A stretch of 64,000 nt of DNA, taken from positions 10,598,501-10,662,500 of the forward strand of contig CM069607.1 in NCBI GenBank assembly GCA_035771175.1, written 5' to 3'. The translations under genes were made by a program, and so were the position numbers. Positions 37,878-49,490 of the stretch are shown one piece after another; the stretch's first letter is position 1; each line of letters begins with the position of its first letter. A model generated the notes under the pieces. That model worked only from the letters and a program-made list of their open reading frames with translations. It did not search any database and was not told where the DNA came from. Origin of the DNA: Paratinospora sagittata (lineage: Eukaryota; Streptophyta; Magnoliopsida; Ranunculales; Menispermaceae).

Positions 37878-39411
37878 TTCAAATTCTGGATCTTCGAATT
37901 GAGAGAGATATTGAGAGAGATCAAGAATTCTCACTATTTCTTAGATTCGTGGACCCAATTCGATTCAGTGGGATCTTTCACTCACATTTTTTTCCACCAA
38001 GAACGTTTTATGAAACTCTTTGACCCCCGAATTTGGAGTATCCTACTTTCACGCGATTCACAGGGTTCAACAAGCAATCGATATTTCACGATCAAAGGTG
38101 TAGTACTGCTTATAGTAAAAGGTGTAGTACTGCTTGTAGTAGCGGTCCTTATATATCGTATTAACAATCGAAATATGGTCGAAAGAAAAAATATCTATTT
38201 GATGGGGCTTCTTCCTATACCTATGAATTCCATTGGACCCAGAAATGATACATTGGAAGAATCTTTTGGGTCTTCCAATATCAATAGGTTGATTGTTTCG
38301 CTCCTGTATCTTCCAAAAGGGAAAAAGATCTCTGAGAGTTGTTTCATGGATCCGAAAGAGAGTACTTGGGTTCTCCCAATAACTCAAAAGTGTATCATGC
38401 CTGAATCTAACTGGGGTTCGCGGTGGTGGAGGAACCGGATCGGAAAAAAGAGGGATTCTAGTTGTAAGATATCTAATGAAACTGTAGTTGGAATTGAGAT
38501 CTCATTCAAAGAGAAAGATATCAAATATCTGGGGTTTCCCTTTGTATCCTATACGGATGATCCGATCCGCAAGGACCATGATTGGGAATTGTTTGATCGT
38601 CTTTCTCCGAGGAAGAAGCGAAACATAATCAACTTGCATTCGGAACAGCTATTCGAAATCTTAGTGAAACACTGGATTTTTTATCTCATGTCTGCTTTTC
38701 GTGAAAAAAGACCAATTGAAGTGGAGGGTTTCTTCAAACACCAAGGAGCTGGGTCAACTATTCAATCAAATGATATTGAGCATGTTTCCCATCTCCTCTC
38801 CAGAAACAAGTGGGGTATTTCTTTGCAAAATTGTGCTCAATTTCATATGTGGCAATTCCGCCAAGATTTCTTCGTTAGTTGGGGGAAGAATCCGCACGAA
38901 TCGGATTTTTTGAGGAGCGTATCGAGAGAGAATTGGATTTGGTTAGACAATGTGTGGTTGGTAAACAAGGATCGGTTTTTTAGCAAGGTACGGAATGTAT
39001 CGTCAAATATGCAATATGATTCCACAAGATCTATTTTCTTTCAAGTAACGGATTCTAGCCAATTGAAAGGATCTTCTGATCAATCCAGAGATCATTTCGA
39101 TTCCATTAGTAATGAGGATTCAGAATATCACACATTGATCAATCAAAGAGAAATTCAACAACTAAAAGAAAGATCGATTCTTTGGGATCCTTCCTTTCTT
39201 CAAACGGAACGAACAGAGATAGAATCAGACCGATCCCCGAAATGCCTTTCTGGATATTCCTCAATGTCCCGGCTATTCACGGAACGTGAGAAGCAGATGA
39301 ATAATCATCTGCTTCCGGAAGAAATCGAAGAATTTCTTGGGAATCCTACAAGATCAATTCGTTCTTTTTTCTCTGACAGATGGTCATAACTTCATCTGGG
39401 TTCGAATCCTA
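37878..39411 (+). pseudogene. ycf2: ycf2 5' part (plastid Ycf2), truncated with a nonsense codon
   Basis: Ycf2 (about 2,290 aa) belongs to the plastid 2-MDa AAA-type import motor complex. Only about the first 520 codons are present: [18 protein letters not shown] N terminus, [20 protein letters not shown] block, then [20 protein letters not shown] and [20 protein letters not shown]. The usual ATG position reads GTG (37875-37880 region), within a 15-bp imperfect tandem duplication GGAATCAATGAAGCA/GGAATCAGTGAAGCG. The frame is open from ATG 37848. An 8-codon in-frame duplication ([16 protein letters not shown]) is at about 38093-38140. After SDRWS the expected GAA is TAA (39387-39389). Plastid similarity ends at about 39411. 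Confidence 0.92.
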
Positions 39412-39979
39412 ATGAACAAATAACACAAACAATCCAACTTATAACTTATAAAAATGAAGATTTTTTCATTTTTATAACTAAAGCTAGGGCTTTATGGTTG
39501 AAGAATGGGTGGGTGACGAGAGAGTGAGAGGGTAGGATAATTTTTATATATTTATTTTAGTAATTTTCCATAAGATTATTTTTGATTTTTTATTTTTTAA
39601 TTTAGGTGGATGGACAGAGATGATTGAGCGGGTAATTTTAGTAGCTTCTTATAATAATTGAAAGCTTACCATAAAGCTTTTTCTTTACCCAACTTTTAAA
39701 GGTAACCTTTTATCTTTTCTCTCTTATTTGAAAAGAGATTTAGTATTAGTAAATATAATATAGGTAGTTGAACTTTTAACTTTTTCTATATTTCCCTATT
39801 GTTTCCTATTACATATAACATAATTTAATTTTTAATTTTATGTTTCACCCTTTTCAACCATGAATTTTTAATTGTTCTTATCGTCTTTACGATTCTCAAA
39901 TTAAACAAGACATTCTTATCTTTATATTTTTTTTTAAAGTTATTCCTATCATTACCCAAAAAAAAAAATAGTTATTAAT
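39412..39979. other. Right flank of the NUPT, nuclear AT-rich DNA
   Basis: Plastid similarity stops at about 39411 and AT-rich nuclear sequence begins (AATGAACAAATAACACAAAC). No gene is seen before the solo LTR. Confidence 0.5.
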
Positions 39980-40869
39980 TGTTGGTGTAAGATTTAACCA
40001 ATACTAAGTAGATGAACAAGTGGGGGAGATGAACTGATCTGAAGACACAAACCAACCGACCTCAGCAAGAGCTCACCACCTAGATCTAAAACAAAAGAGG
40101 GAAAAATAGACTATCATGAAGAGCATCGGTGTGATACTGGTCAAAGATCCTTCGATACCTAAGTTAAAATGAGCTTGCTCATACGAAACTTTGCATTAGC
40201 TTGAGAACCAATGACTAACATACCTTTGGAGGGGGAGTAGAGAGGCTATTTATAGAGGAAGTCCTTGGCCGAGTGGCCATAGTTGCCAAGTTGGCATGCC
40301 ACGTGTCGATCTCTGATAAGTTGGGAGTGGATAAACTTGAATTGGGCGAGCTCATCTACTACGGATAAGTCGGATGAACTCTTCTGCACAAGATAAGCCT
40401 TATCTTATCCGATCGTCTCGGATGAGTGTTCTCATTCCGAGTTTATCGGGATAAGTTCGCATCAGGCGAATATATCCATTCCGGATATTTCGGGGTTGAA
40501 CATAATGGGATGAGCTCGCCAACTCAAGCTCGTTCTTTTAAGGCATTGTCGTGACGAGCTCAACCTTTGGTCGCTTAGGACTAGGACAATTTGATATTAG
40601 CCTTTGGTTCATCTGCTCACCTCTTGTAGTTTGGATGGGCCGAGATATCGTCACACAGGGATCGTCAGTTTTTGGTTAATGGAACTGGGATGACAGCTCG
40701 TCCAGAACAAGCTGTCGTCCATGCTTTTCACTAATTGTTCCTACCAAGTCTATCGAGCCGAGCTGTCATCCGTAGTTTTTCGTATCCCAAATTTCATTCG
40801 TCATTTTTTGATTGTGGCCACCTCAACTCGGTTTGTGCCAGCTAGTTGGGACGAGCTAATGGTCTAACA
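39980..40869 (-). repeat. Solo LTR, 890 bp, with 5-bp target duplication
   Basis: Starts TGTTGGTGTAAG and ends GGTCTAACA, so both ends are TG...CA. It is flanked by TTAAT at 39975-39979 and TTAAT at 40870-40874. The minus strand has a TATA box in CTATAAATAGCC (40245-40256), which gives the orientation. It is GC-richer than its surroundings and has no internal domains, so two LTRs have recombined to one. Repeated GATAAG/GAGCTCG words run through the left half. Confidence 0.8.
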
Positions 40870-40874
40870 TTAAT

Positions 40875-41418
40875 ATTTACGTTAATATATTTAATTAATT
40901 TTATTTTCTAACATATGTGACATGTGTAAGATGTCTTGCTTCAAGGATTGCTTATTTCTCCGCAAGAGATTGAATAACATATATTAGTTTAATCATCATT
41001 GCCAACGACTTCTTCACACTTTAAATTACAACTCCAATTACTATTATTTGTTGGCTCGTGTACATAGATACATCTATGTTAATTTTTTCCCAATTTCAAA
41101 GAGGTTTATCCCATTATTTTATTAGTAGCTTGCAATTTTGCATTTGGGTGGCAAAGACGATAGCTAAAGTTTGATTTTGTGCCTTTAAAACAATTTTGTC
41201 CAGCACTAGTGCCTTTGGGTGACCCTAAACCCTATAGGAAAGTGTGGTTAGTACAAAATAGGATAATGAGTAAATTGATCGAGGCTAGAGTTTGATTCTA
41301 TATCCTTAAGACAATTTTGTCATGCACTGGTGCTCACGGTCTATTAATGATTGTCTCCAAGGATGCAAAGATCACTTCTTGTAACAGTAGCACTTCAAGT
41401 TATAAGAACAACAGACCA

Positions 41419-41467
<49 letters not shown>

Positions 41468-42351
41468 GTACTCTCACACTTACAATGACTAAATAAAGAA
41501 TAATGCAAGTTGAAATTTTTAACATATATGGATTAATAAATGACTCTAACGAGGAAAATTTATACTTGTTGAAAAGGTGGAATACAAAAAAACACTATTA
41601 GGAAGAGTCATTGTCCTATGAAAATGTTTATACTCTAAAATGAATAGGAGTTATGTGAACGGGCACACCTATTTAATACACCTTTGTAATACTTCCCAAT
41701 TTTTCTTTCATCCATCTTAAAATGGGATTTTAATATTCATTTTTTCCAACAATCCCTTATGAATGAAAATCACACTATTTAGTGTATCCCCCATGTAAAT
41801 AGATTTTTAATGCAGATATAATGTAGACACTTGAGAAAGTACTGGTGGAATGAAATTGCATCAGGATGGGTAACTTGTGGCTTTGAACCTTCCATAGTAA
41901 ATACTATCAGATTTACTGGCTAATCAGTGAATGCGATGTCGTAAACTGTTTAGTCGTTGATGCAAACCAAGACAATAGTATTCACACAAGTCCTTTCCAG
42001 ACATTGTTGATTTTCACGGTTGTGTTCATTTTGGACTTGAACAACTCTTGGTTTCATGAGTGCTTTAGAGAATTTAAGCCTAAAATTTTTCATAAGATCA
42101 GCCCCGTTCACACTCACATAAATGATTCTTATTAAGAGTATCCTATTATACCTTACATAATTTTCATGCCATAGAAATCATTAAAAGCATTGCTTATCCT
42201 TACGTATATTACAGGCAACACTATTAGATGATAAGAATGGGTAGAGATTTAGTTTCTTTAGTGCTACACCATATTTCATAATTTAGTTGTCCCTTTTGAA
42301 CCTAGTTCTCGGGACCTTCAGTCATTTAGGTTGGGTTTCCATTATGATTTT
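40875..42351. other. Intergenic, no gene supported
   Basis: A (TA)n/(TG)n compound microsatellite lies at about 41418-41465. The phrase TTGTCCAGCACTAGTGCCTT / TTGTCATGCACTGGTGCTCA recurs near 41207 and 41315 and suggests an old 110-bp direct duplication. No coding frame of note. Confidence 0.4.
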
Positions 42352-43470
42352 TTATTTTATAAGCTTTAATCTCATCCCTCTTGATAAACAATTTACTTGA
42401 TCTCTTGACAAACATTTAGTTAGTGAATCCATAAGGTTGTCATTTGATTTAATATAATTTATGGAGATTATTCCATTTTCAAGTAACTGATTAATTGTAT
42501 TTTGTGTTCGACGTATATGTCTAGACTTACCATTATACATTTTATTCTCTGTTTTACTAATAGCAGATTAACAATCACAATGTATACATATTGCAGAGAC
42601 AATATGTAACACCTCAGGGATTAGACTAAAACAGAGGCAAAAGTACATAAAATATCAAGAAAAAACCACAAAAACGAAAAAATAGGAAGAACATTCTCAA
42701 AGGAACGTTCTGACAAGAATGTTATGTTCCGTGGAACGTTCTTGTCAGAACGTTCCATTGAGAACGTTCTTCCTTTTTTTCATTTCTGTGGTTTTTTCTT
42801 GGTGTTTTATATATTTTTGTCTCTTTTTTTAGTCTAATCCCAAGGGTATTACACATGATTTGGCCAACATGCAATATCCTTTAAAAATTACGAAGACATT
42901 TTTACTTCGTCATTTGCTTTATTCAAGGTTATAAACTCAGATTTCATTGTGAACCTAGTTTGTTTTTGAGATTTTCAAAATATTGTGCCTCCTCCAATTA
43001 TGAGCACATCTTTACTTGTGGATTTAGTGTCTTTTGTATCACCGTATCCTTCAAGTAATGTCGAATATTCAAAATTTAGGTTCTTACTTTAGATATCTAA
43101 GTAACCTAAATAATGGTTTCCAATGATTTTTGCCTTTTGTTTAAAAATCCCTTGGCTGCCAATCTGTCATATACTTATCAATTGACCCATCACCCTTTTG
43201 ATTTTCTTTTAAAAATCTATTTACACTCTAAAGGCTAAATCTACCAACTCCAAGGTACAATTTTGCATGGTGGAGTCTATTTTACTATTGATAGCCTCTT
43301 GCCTCTTTGAATGTCTGAGATTCAATATTCTCTAACATATATGTTAGAAAATTAGGATCGAAAGATTTTACCACTTTTGGTCCTTTTACAGCGTCTAGGT
43401 TCATTTTCAGTATCATTGCTTTGAAGATTGCTATTGTCAGTATCATAAGTTATTTTCTTACAACTTATCT
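42352..43470 (-). pseudogene. Ty1/copia RT-RNase H remnant, interrupted by a fold-back element
   Basis: The left end on the minus strand is the RNase H C terminus MYNGKSRHIRRTQNTINQLL with IISINYIKSNDNLMDSLTK. Just upstream, VSAICIHCDC and KTENKMYNGKS follow the copia order. The frame is split at 42605-42853 by an inserted palindrome. Upstream (42860-43300) decayed reverse transcriptase motifs remain, such as a degenerate RFLKENQKGDGSIDKY. Many stops are present. No LTR on this strand could be marked. Confidence 0.65.
42605..42853. mobile_element. Fold-back (near-perfect palindromic) element, 249 bp
   Basis: The whole unit is an inverted repeat with arms of about 118 bp around ATGTTCCGTGG. 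The left end is TGTAACACCTCAGGGATTAG; the right end, reverse complemented, is TGTAATACCCTTGGGATTAG. The inner arms carry GGAACGTTCTGACAAGAA. It interrupts the copia RNase H reading frame, so the empty site can be inferred from the codons on both sides. A clean target duplication is not visible. It is either a MITE or a head-to-head pair of LTR ends, since TGTAAYACC also starts the LTR at 47346. Confidence 0.7.
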
Positions 43471-43545
43471 CTTGCATATTTTTATTAGAAAAATATGATC
43501 AGAAATACATTTATGTACCACAATTGTAGCTTCAGGTATTTATAT

Positions 43546-44114
43546 TGTTTGACCCATTTCTTGGCCTACCAAGCTGGCAACCATATAACCAAACACGTCA
43601 ACATTTCTAGGTGACGTCGGCTCATAGGTCTGAACGAACACCAGGCTACCGACCAGATGACAAGTCATGATGGGCATGGACACGATAATGACGCTAGCTC
43701 GAAATACCAAGCTGACCAGGCCCGACCTACCGACTATCGAATAAGGACGGTGTAGGATATGCTGCACCAAATCCGGGATTCTATACAAATAATACTACAA
43801 AACATGTATTCGACAACCTGGCTAAAAGATTCTTATCACTATAAATACCCCTTAATCCCTCATTAATGAGATAAGTCATTAATTACTCCAGTTAATGCAA
43901 GTTTAATCCCCAAGAGAGCTCTGGACTAGCTTAGGCATCAGAGGATCTTTGGCCGGCACCACACCATGCTTCTTACGATAGCTTATTCTTTTCTCTTTTT
44001 CTCTTTCAGGCTTGGGGTACCTAGCAAGTAAACATACAGCTAGGAAAGTTCTAGCTCAACGTGTCCCCTCCACCTTATCACTCTTTGGTATTGGTCAAAT
44101 TTTTGCTCCAACAT
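43546..44114 (+). repeat. Gypsy-type 5' LTR (569 bp)
   Basis: Starts TGTTTGACCC, has a TATA box in CACTATAAATACCCC at about 43837 and ends GCTCCAACA. Directly after the end, TTCGACGTCTTCTGTGGGGA resembles the TGGCGCCGTCTGTGGGGA leader of plant Tat/Retand-type gypsy elements. The start boundary is inferred from the TG end and could be off by tens of bases. Confidence 0.6.
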
Positions 44115-44600
44115 TCGACGTCTTCTGTGGGGACCGACCCTTTTAGCCTATATCAGCATTGTAATCATGAGCCAAGAGGTAGAAATTTCGATTAACATAG
44201 AACCAGTCGCCTCACCTGTTGTACCTCGGGATAAGATAGGAAGACCACCTCGAAACCAAGGGAAGAGCTCAACCCAGAAGTCGAAGGGCTCAGCTCAGAA
44301 GCAGAAGTCCCAATTAAGCATCATCGAGAAAAATGTCGAGAAGATCTCACAGATGGTGCTGGAACAACAACAAGTGTCGAGGGAAGCATTTTCCCTCCAA
44401 CCTTAGAAAGAGGAGGTGAGCGGGTGTCGGAGTATTAGTTTGAAGCGGAGATCATCCCGGAGCTAGGGTCGGCCGAGCTCTAATCACAAGACTCTATCTA
44501 TCGAAGACTTGCACCACTCCTTGGATGCCAAAAAAAGGAGTTAGAGCTCGACATCCTCCCCCCACGTTGATGTCTGCGAAGAAGAATATTCCCCTCTTAG
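44115..44600 (+). pseudogene. Start of a gypsy internal region, truncated gag
   Basis: A frame at 44167-44406 (MSQEVEISINIEPVASPVVP and KNVEKISQMVLEQQQ) lies where gag should begin, 50 bases after the LTR. It ends after 79 codons, and nothing recognisable as gag capsid or pol follows, so the element is truncated by about 44600. Confidence 0.45.
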
Positions 44601-45111
44601 CTTTAATATAAAATTTTACCTTGAAAAATAAAGAGTGTACACTTTTGAGATATTATCCATGCAATCATACTATTGAAGTTTAACAAAAGATTTTATAAGA
44701 CAATTATTAAGTTTTTCATTATTGAAAGAACAAATTGTTGAACAATAAATAGACCATTAATAAATTAAATGTAGCAGAAACTTTAACGATAAGATGAATG
44801 TGTTAAAATCATTAATTGGATAAAATTATGGTTAATATAGATGTTAAAATGAGGAAAATTTGATTAAGATACTTTGGACATATACAATGGTAACAACCAT
44901 AAATGTGTTAGTTACGAAGAGTAACCATGTGTAATGTGCATGATTTTTTTTTAAATAGTAAAATAAATAAAATAAAATAAAAACTGGATAACGAGGGCCG
45001 ATGAAAAGTTTAAAAACAACTAGAGTAGGATGAGATATTATAGAAGAATAGCATTGCATGAGAGAAAGGATGAACGAGGTTAATTAGATTTCAGTACTTA
45101 TGATATTAATG

Positions 45112-45150
<39 letters not shown>

Positions 45151-46339
45151 TGCATGCGTTATGATGTATCATATATTAATTAAGTTGAATTAATTGAATT
45201 TTTAATTAACTAAATGATTTTAGGACACTTCACTCATTAGGGTTAGGAGGTCGTTGATTTGATTCTCAGGTTATGTTAGTTCAGTCGATAATTCAATCTG
45301 ATCGTGGTGAAAAAATAGATCGGTTATCAACTTATTCATTATGTATCTAGACACACAAATAAGTTAGGACAAGTCGGGCCCCCAATTGGTACCGAGGCCT
45401 TAATTGTTTCTTTTTAAATAATAATAATAATAATAAATAAATAAAAAATGATTTGACAAATTAAACTGTATTATGCTTCTATATTGAATTGCCGACATTT
45501 TAGTCGGCAAGGGTGACTTTAATAATAAACAGGCATCCACGTTTTCAAATGGACAATTAATTCATGGGTACCTCTGACGTGCCATCACTCACTCCCGTAA
45601 GCAATTGCTTATTTGCTACCACACATCAATTGTCTAATCTCTGTTACCCTTTTTTTCTTACTTTCTAGCCAGTTTTTGCTATTTAATTGCTTTTAACGAG
45701 ACGAACCGATGCATGATTGGCTGCATAATTTGTATGTCAGTGTTTTAATTTATTTTATTTTTATTTTTTTGACATGTTGATGCTTTGTGTTTTTATGGGC
45801 TCTATTAATGACGACTCCATAGTTTCCCAATTCATCATTATTAGTATCTTTTTGTCCAAGTCAATAAATTGGATCAACAAATAAATGATTTAAATACAAA
45901 TATAGTTAAACCAGATATTGTTTCAATCCTAATCCGATATCGTACTTAATACCTAAATAGTGAATAATTTAATTCAGTAGTATTAATATTCAAGAGATTT
46001 TTACGTGCAACTACATGTTATATGCAATTACGTGGCGAAAATGACGGTGAGGGGGAGAACTACAGCGAGGGAAACAGTCATCGGAGATGTTTGTCGCCCA
46101 CGACCAGAGGGGATGTAAGTCATGCTTCAAATCAAAGTCGAAGACATTCTCGGTGTGGATGGACACGGGCAGTAGGATGGTTCATATAGAGGAAAAGACC
46201 AGGGTTACAGTGCACAAAATAAACTTGGATTGGGATACGACAGCATGGTTACAAAAACAAACCAAGGCGGCCGGTAAAGGGTAATGCGACAGGAGAGACT
46301 TTTAGGGGTAGCAATGGTGTGGTTATTGTGGAGTAATGA
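44601..46339. other. Repeat-derived and AT-rich stretch
   Basis: At 44820-45070 a decayed RTE LINE C terminus is likely (DVKMRKI followed by YFGHIQW-like residues). A (TA)n run lies at 45113-45148. At 46087-46284 a 65-codon frame has CKSKSKTFSVWMDTGS and HIEEKTRVTVHKINLDWDTT, reminiscent of LINE ORF1-type proteins, but this is too short to assign. Confidence 0.4.
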
Positions 46340-46351
46340 GGAAACAAGTAA

Positions 46352-46591
46352 TGTTGTTAGTTCGTTAGTATTGTAACTTAATTAGTTAACACTGTTATGG
46401 TTAGTTAGTTAGTACCATAGTTAGCTTCTTACTACTGTAGTTAAATATGTTAAAGAGTTAGTTACACACGCCTGTATAAATAGCATGTAGTTGTAGATCA
46501 GTGAGTTTTAATACAATAGTTTCTTTCTTCCCTGTAACACTTTTCTCTGTTTCTTCTTCTTTCTCTGTTTCTTTTTTAGTTTCTTTTCTAG
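46352..46591 (+). repeat. Copia 5' LTR, short (about 240 bp)
   Basis: Starts TGTTGTTAGTTCG, has a TATA box in CCTGTATAAATAGCATG at about 46470 and T/C-rich sequence to TTTCTAGTA. The primer-binding motif TGGTATCAGAGC follows at 46594-46605. Boundaries are inferred from the TG start and the primer site. Confidence 0.6.
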
Positions 46592-46618
46592 TATGGTATC
46601 AGAGCTACAAGGTTCGTT

Positions 46619-47348
46619 CATGGAAAGTTCTTCAAATCAGATTGGTGACAATGGAGGATCATCAAAGTTTACTTTAGTCGCATTTTCACACAAGATTTCA
46701 ATCAAACTGAATAGTGATAACTTTCTTTTATGGAAGCAAACATATTATAGCTGTTGTGAGAGGTAATGACCTACAAAGATTCTTGGAGATTGATTCAGCA
46801 CCAGAGAAATTTCTTTCTATTGAAGATGAGAATGTTCAGAGAGTGAATAAAGCATTCTTGGATTGGAAACGAAGGATCAACTATTGATGTCTTGTCTACT
46901 TTCTTCAATGTCAGAAAGTTTGCTCACACGGATGGTTGGATGTGTGAACTCAACGCCAATATGGCAGAATTTGGAGCAGTACTTTGCTTCACAAATTCGA
47001 GCAAAGATTATTCAATTCAAGAAAAGATTACAGAATATCAAGAAAGGTTCTCTTTCTATTGATGAATATCTTTTGAAAATCAAGAATAGTTTTGATATGT
47101 TAGCATCGGCAGGTCATTTTCTTTCCACCAAGGATCACATTGATGTGATCTTTGAAGGCTTACCAGATGAGTATGACTCATTTATTATTTCTGTTTCTTC
47201 TCGTACTGATGAATATAGTGTGATTGAGATTGAGTCTCTTCTCTTGGCTCAAGAAGCAAGAATTGAGAAACATGAAAAACATCTTGATGCAAACTTGCAA
47301 GTTAATCTGATGAGTGGCAAATATAACTTTCAGAAATACAATATGTAA
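46619..47348 (+). pseudogene. Copia gag, frameshifted and cut by an LTR insertion
   Basis: The frame opens MESSSNQIGDNGGSSKFTLV just after the primer site, then LNSDNFLLWK, typical of copia gag. It breaks near 46750 and 46870. From 46863 it is open with LLTRMVGCVNSTPIWQNLEQ, KRLQNIKKGSLSIDEYLLKI and HIDVIFEGLPDEYDSFIISV, the UBN2-type gag core. It ends abruptly at 47345, where the next LTR begins, so the later LTR element jumped into this gag. Confidence 0.8.
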
Positions 47349-48732
47349 TACCCTAGGTTTTGCACAAAAAAAAAAAAAATTCGTTCAAGCGTCCTGCCCG
47401 AACGTTCAGGCACCGAATCCTCTATATAAGGAGTCCTCCTTCTCCTCATTTCTCACACCAAATCACCTCTCCTTGTGATTTTTTTCTCCTCTTTCTCACT
47501 CATTTTGAGTTTTTGGTCTTTTGAGACTCTCTTTCGAGACTCTCTGTGCGGTACAACGCGGTTATATCCGGGGAAAAGCGCCAGTTCTGAAAGAAGTTCT
47601 TATCTGAAGGTGGGAAACGAAACATAAGTTTGTGTGTCTTATAATTTATTAAAGTTTATATTTATTTATCATTATGTCTACCATTCATTTACACTGCATT
47701 ATTGCGTATAATGTTTATATTGTCGCACTTATGCCCGTATATTCGGAATTCATGTATTATACTGTTGCTATGCCGGATTAGTAGTCAATCTGGCTCAACC
47801 AGATTCAGTATTGTCCTCAGTAACTTTAAATAGTGAACGGGAGGCAGCATGCTGCTCTACACGATTGATATTTAAGTTGACATCGTGTCTCACATCTCAA
47901 CTAGAGACTGATCTGGTTGGTCTTATTTGAAAGCTATCAGCTTATACAGTAATACTGAATGTCCTAACCTTGCACGTAGTGATACCGACCCTGATAAGGA
48001 TCACCAGACGTTGCTAAATCCTGTCAAAATGTTAAGTAAAGACCGAACCAGTTCATACAGACCAATTCATGCATTGGCATCATACATATCACCACCTAGG
48101 GACGTATGTGGTTTATGATTCATAGAATAGTTAGGAACGAAGCTCGCTATTCATTATATTTATCTGGAGAGGGACGTACAATGAGAACCTGGCTAATTCT
48201 AGGGAAGGACATCTGTACGTGAATCCAGAGCGTCGTTCCTGAGGAGGGACGTACAATGAGAACCCGGTTACTCCTGGGGAGGGACATCTGTACGTGGACT
48301 CAGGCGATGTACAGTCATCAAACCATTATGAGACGGTGTCATGCATACATACATATTGAATTGATTATGATATTCTGATGTGTATTTAAGATATTTGATT
48401 ATGAAGTTTGATTTATTATTTGTTATATTCACGAACTATTTTACCCACTGAGCGTGTAGCTTACCCCGTTGTCATCCAATTTTTCACAGGAGATTAGAGT
48501 GGACTGGGTGCAGGTTTTTGAGCTCACATTTTGTACCCTATGTATTATTCATTGGGAATTTTTGGGAGAATGTTCCCTTTACCATTTCATGAACAAAAAT
48601 ATTCTGAAATTAATGAAATCAGACTTGTACTTAAATTGTGCTTCCGCTGACTCTGTTATTATCGTTATAATGCATTCGCACTCCGTTCACGAGTGTCCGG
48701 CCGGTTTAGGCTCGTCCGGGCGGGGTGTGACA
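47346..48732 (+). repeat. Tekay-like gypsy 5' LTR, 1.39 kb
   Basis: Starts TGTAATACCCTAGG inside the copia gag and ends GGGCGGGGTGTGACA. TATA box CTCTATATAAGGAG at about 47421. A pair of near-identical segments GGGACGTACAATGAGAACC (about 48172 and 48245) lies in the right half. A primer-binding site TGGTATCAGAGC follows at 48739-48750. The ends, length and primer site fit the Tekay/Del group of chromoviruses. Confidence 0.75.
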
Positions 48733-48738
48733 TTTAAT

Positions 48739-48750
48739 GGTATCAGAGCA
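48739..48750 (+). other. Retroelement primer-binding site
   Basis: TGGTATCAGAGC, complementary to the 3' end of initiator tRNA-Met, six bases after the LTR end. It marks the start of the internal region of the element whose LTR is 47346-48732. Confidence 0.75.
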
Positions 48751-48822
48751 TACGGTCCACGATCAGCCCAAGTCCACCAAATTAGGAGAAGAAATTAGTT
48801 ACTAGATATAAAATATCTCTAG

Positions 48823-48823
<1 letters not shown>

Positions 48824-48857
<34 letters not shown>

Positions 48858-49390
48858 TTATATACCTAGAAAACTATATATTGTTTTTATATAGTTTAGA
48901 TTTAAATATATATATATAGTTATGATTTATGAAAACTATATATATATAGTTATGATTTAATATATATATCTATATATTTACGTATATATGAGAGATATAT
49001 ATACCATATTGCTAATGAAAAAATTTGGATGAAAATTTTTTATTAGATATATATATCTTTAAAACTATATATGTATATATATAAATTATATATAGTTGAG
49101 ATTTATATTAAACATATATCTAGAAAACTATATAAATTTTATATAGTTTAGATTCAAATATATATATAGTTATGATTTATGAAAACTATATATATATGGT
49201 TATGATTAAATATATCTTTAGAACTATATATATACGAATTATATATAGTTGAGATTTATATTAAACTATATAGTTTAGATTTAAATATATATATAGTTAG
49301 GATTTATGAAAATTATATATATATAGTTATGATTGAATATATATATCTATATATCTATGTATATATGAGATATATATATCAAATTGCCAA
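48824..49390. repeat. Array of AT-rich palindromic units
   Basis: Words built from AACTATATATATAT, TAGTTATGATTTA and TAGTTGAGATTTATATTAAA recur at irregular spacing. Good examples start near 48928, 49172 and 49303 (each TTTATGAAAAnTATATATAT). Over half of the stretch is TA dinucleotide. It separates the primer-binding site from the ORF at 49491. Confidence 0.75.
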
Positions 49391-49490
49391 TAGAAAAATT
49401 TGGATTACATGATGGCATAAACATTAAGAAAAAAATAGAAAATATTGTCCAACGGACAAAGCATAAATCTTAAAAAGTTAGGAATATATT

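Noticed and set aside
46087..46284. 65-codon frame as an independent gene
   Set aside because: Short, no flanking exons, and weakly like a LINE ORF1 fragment.
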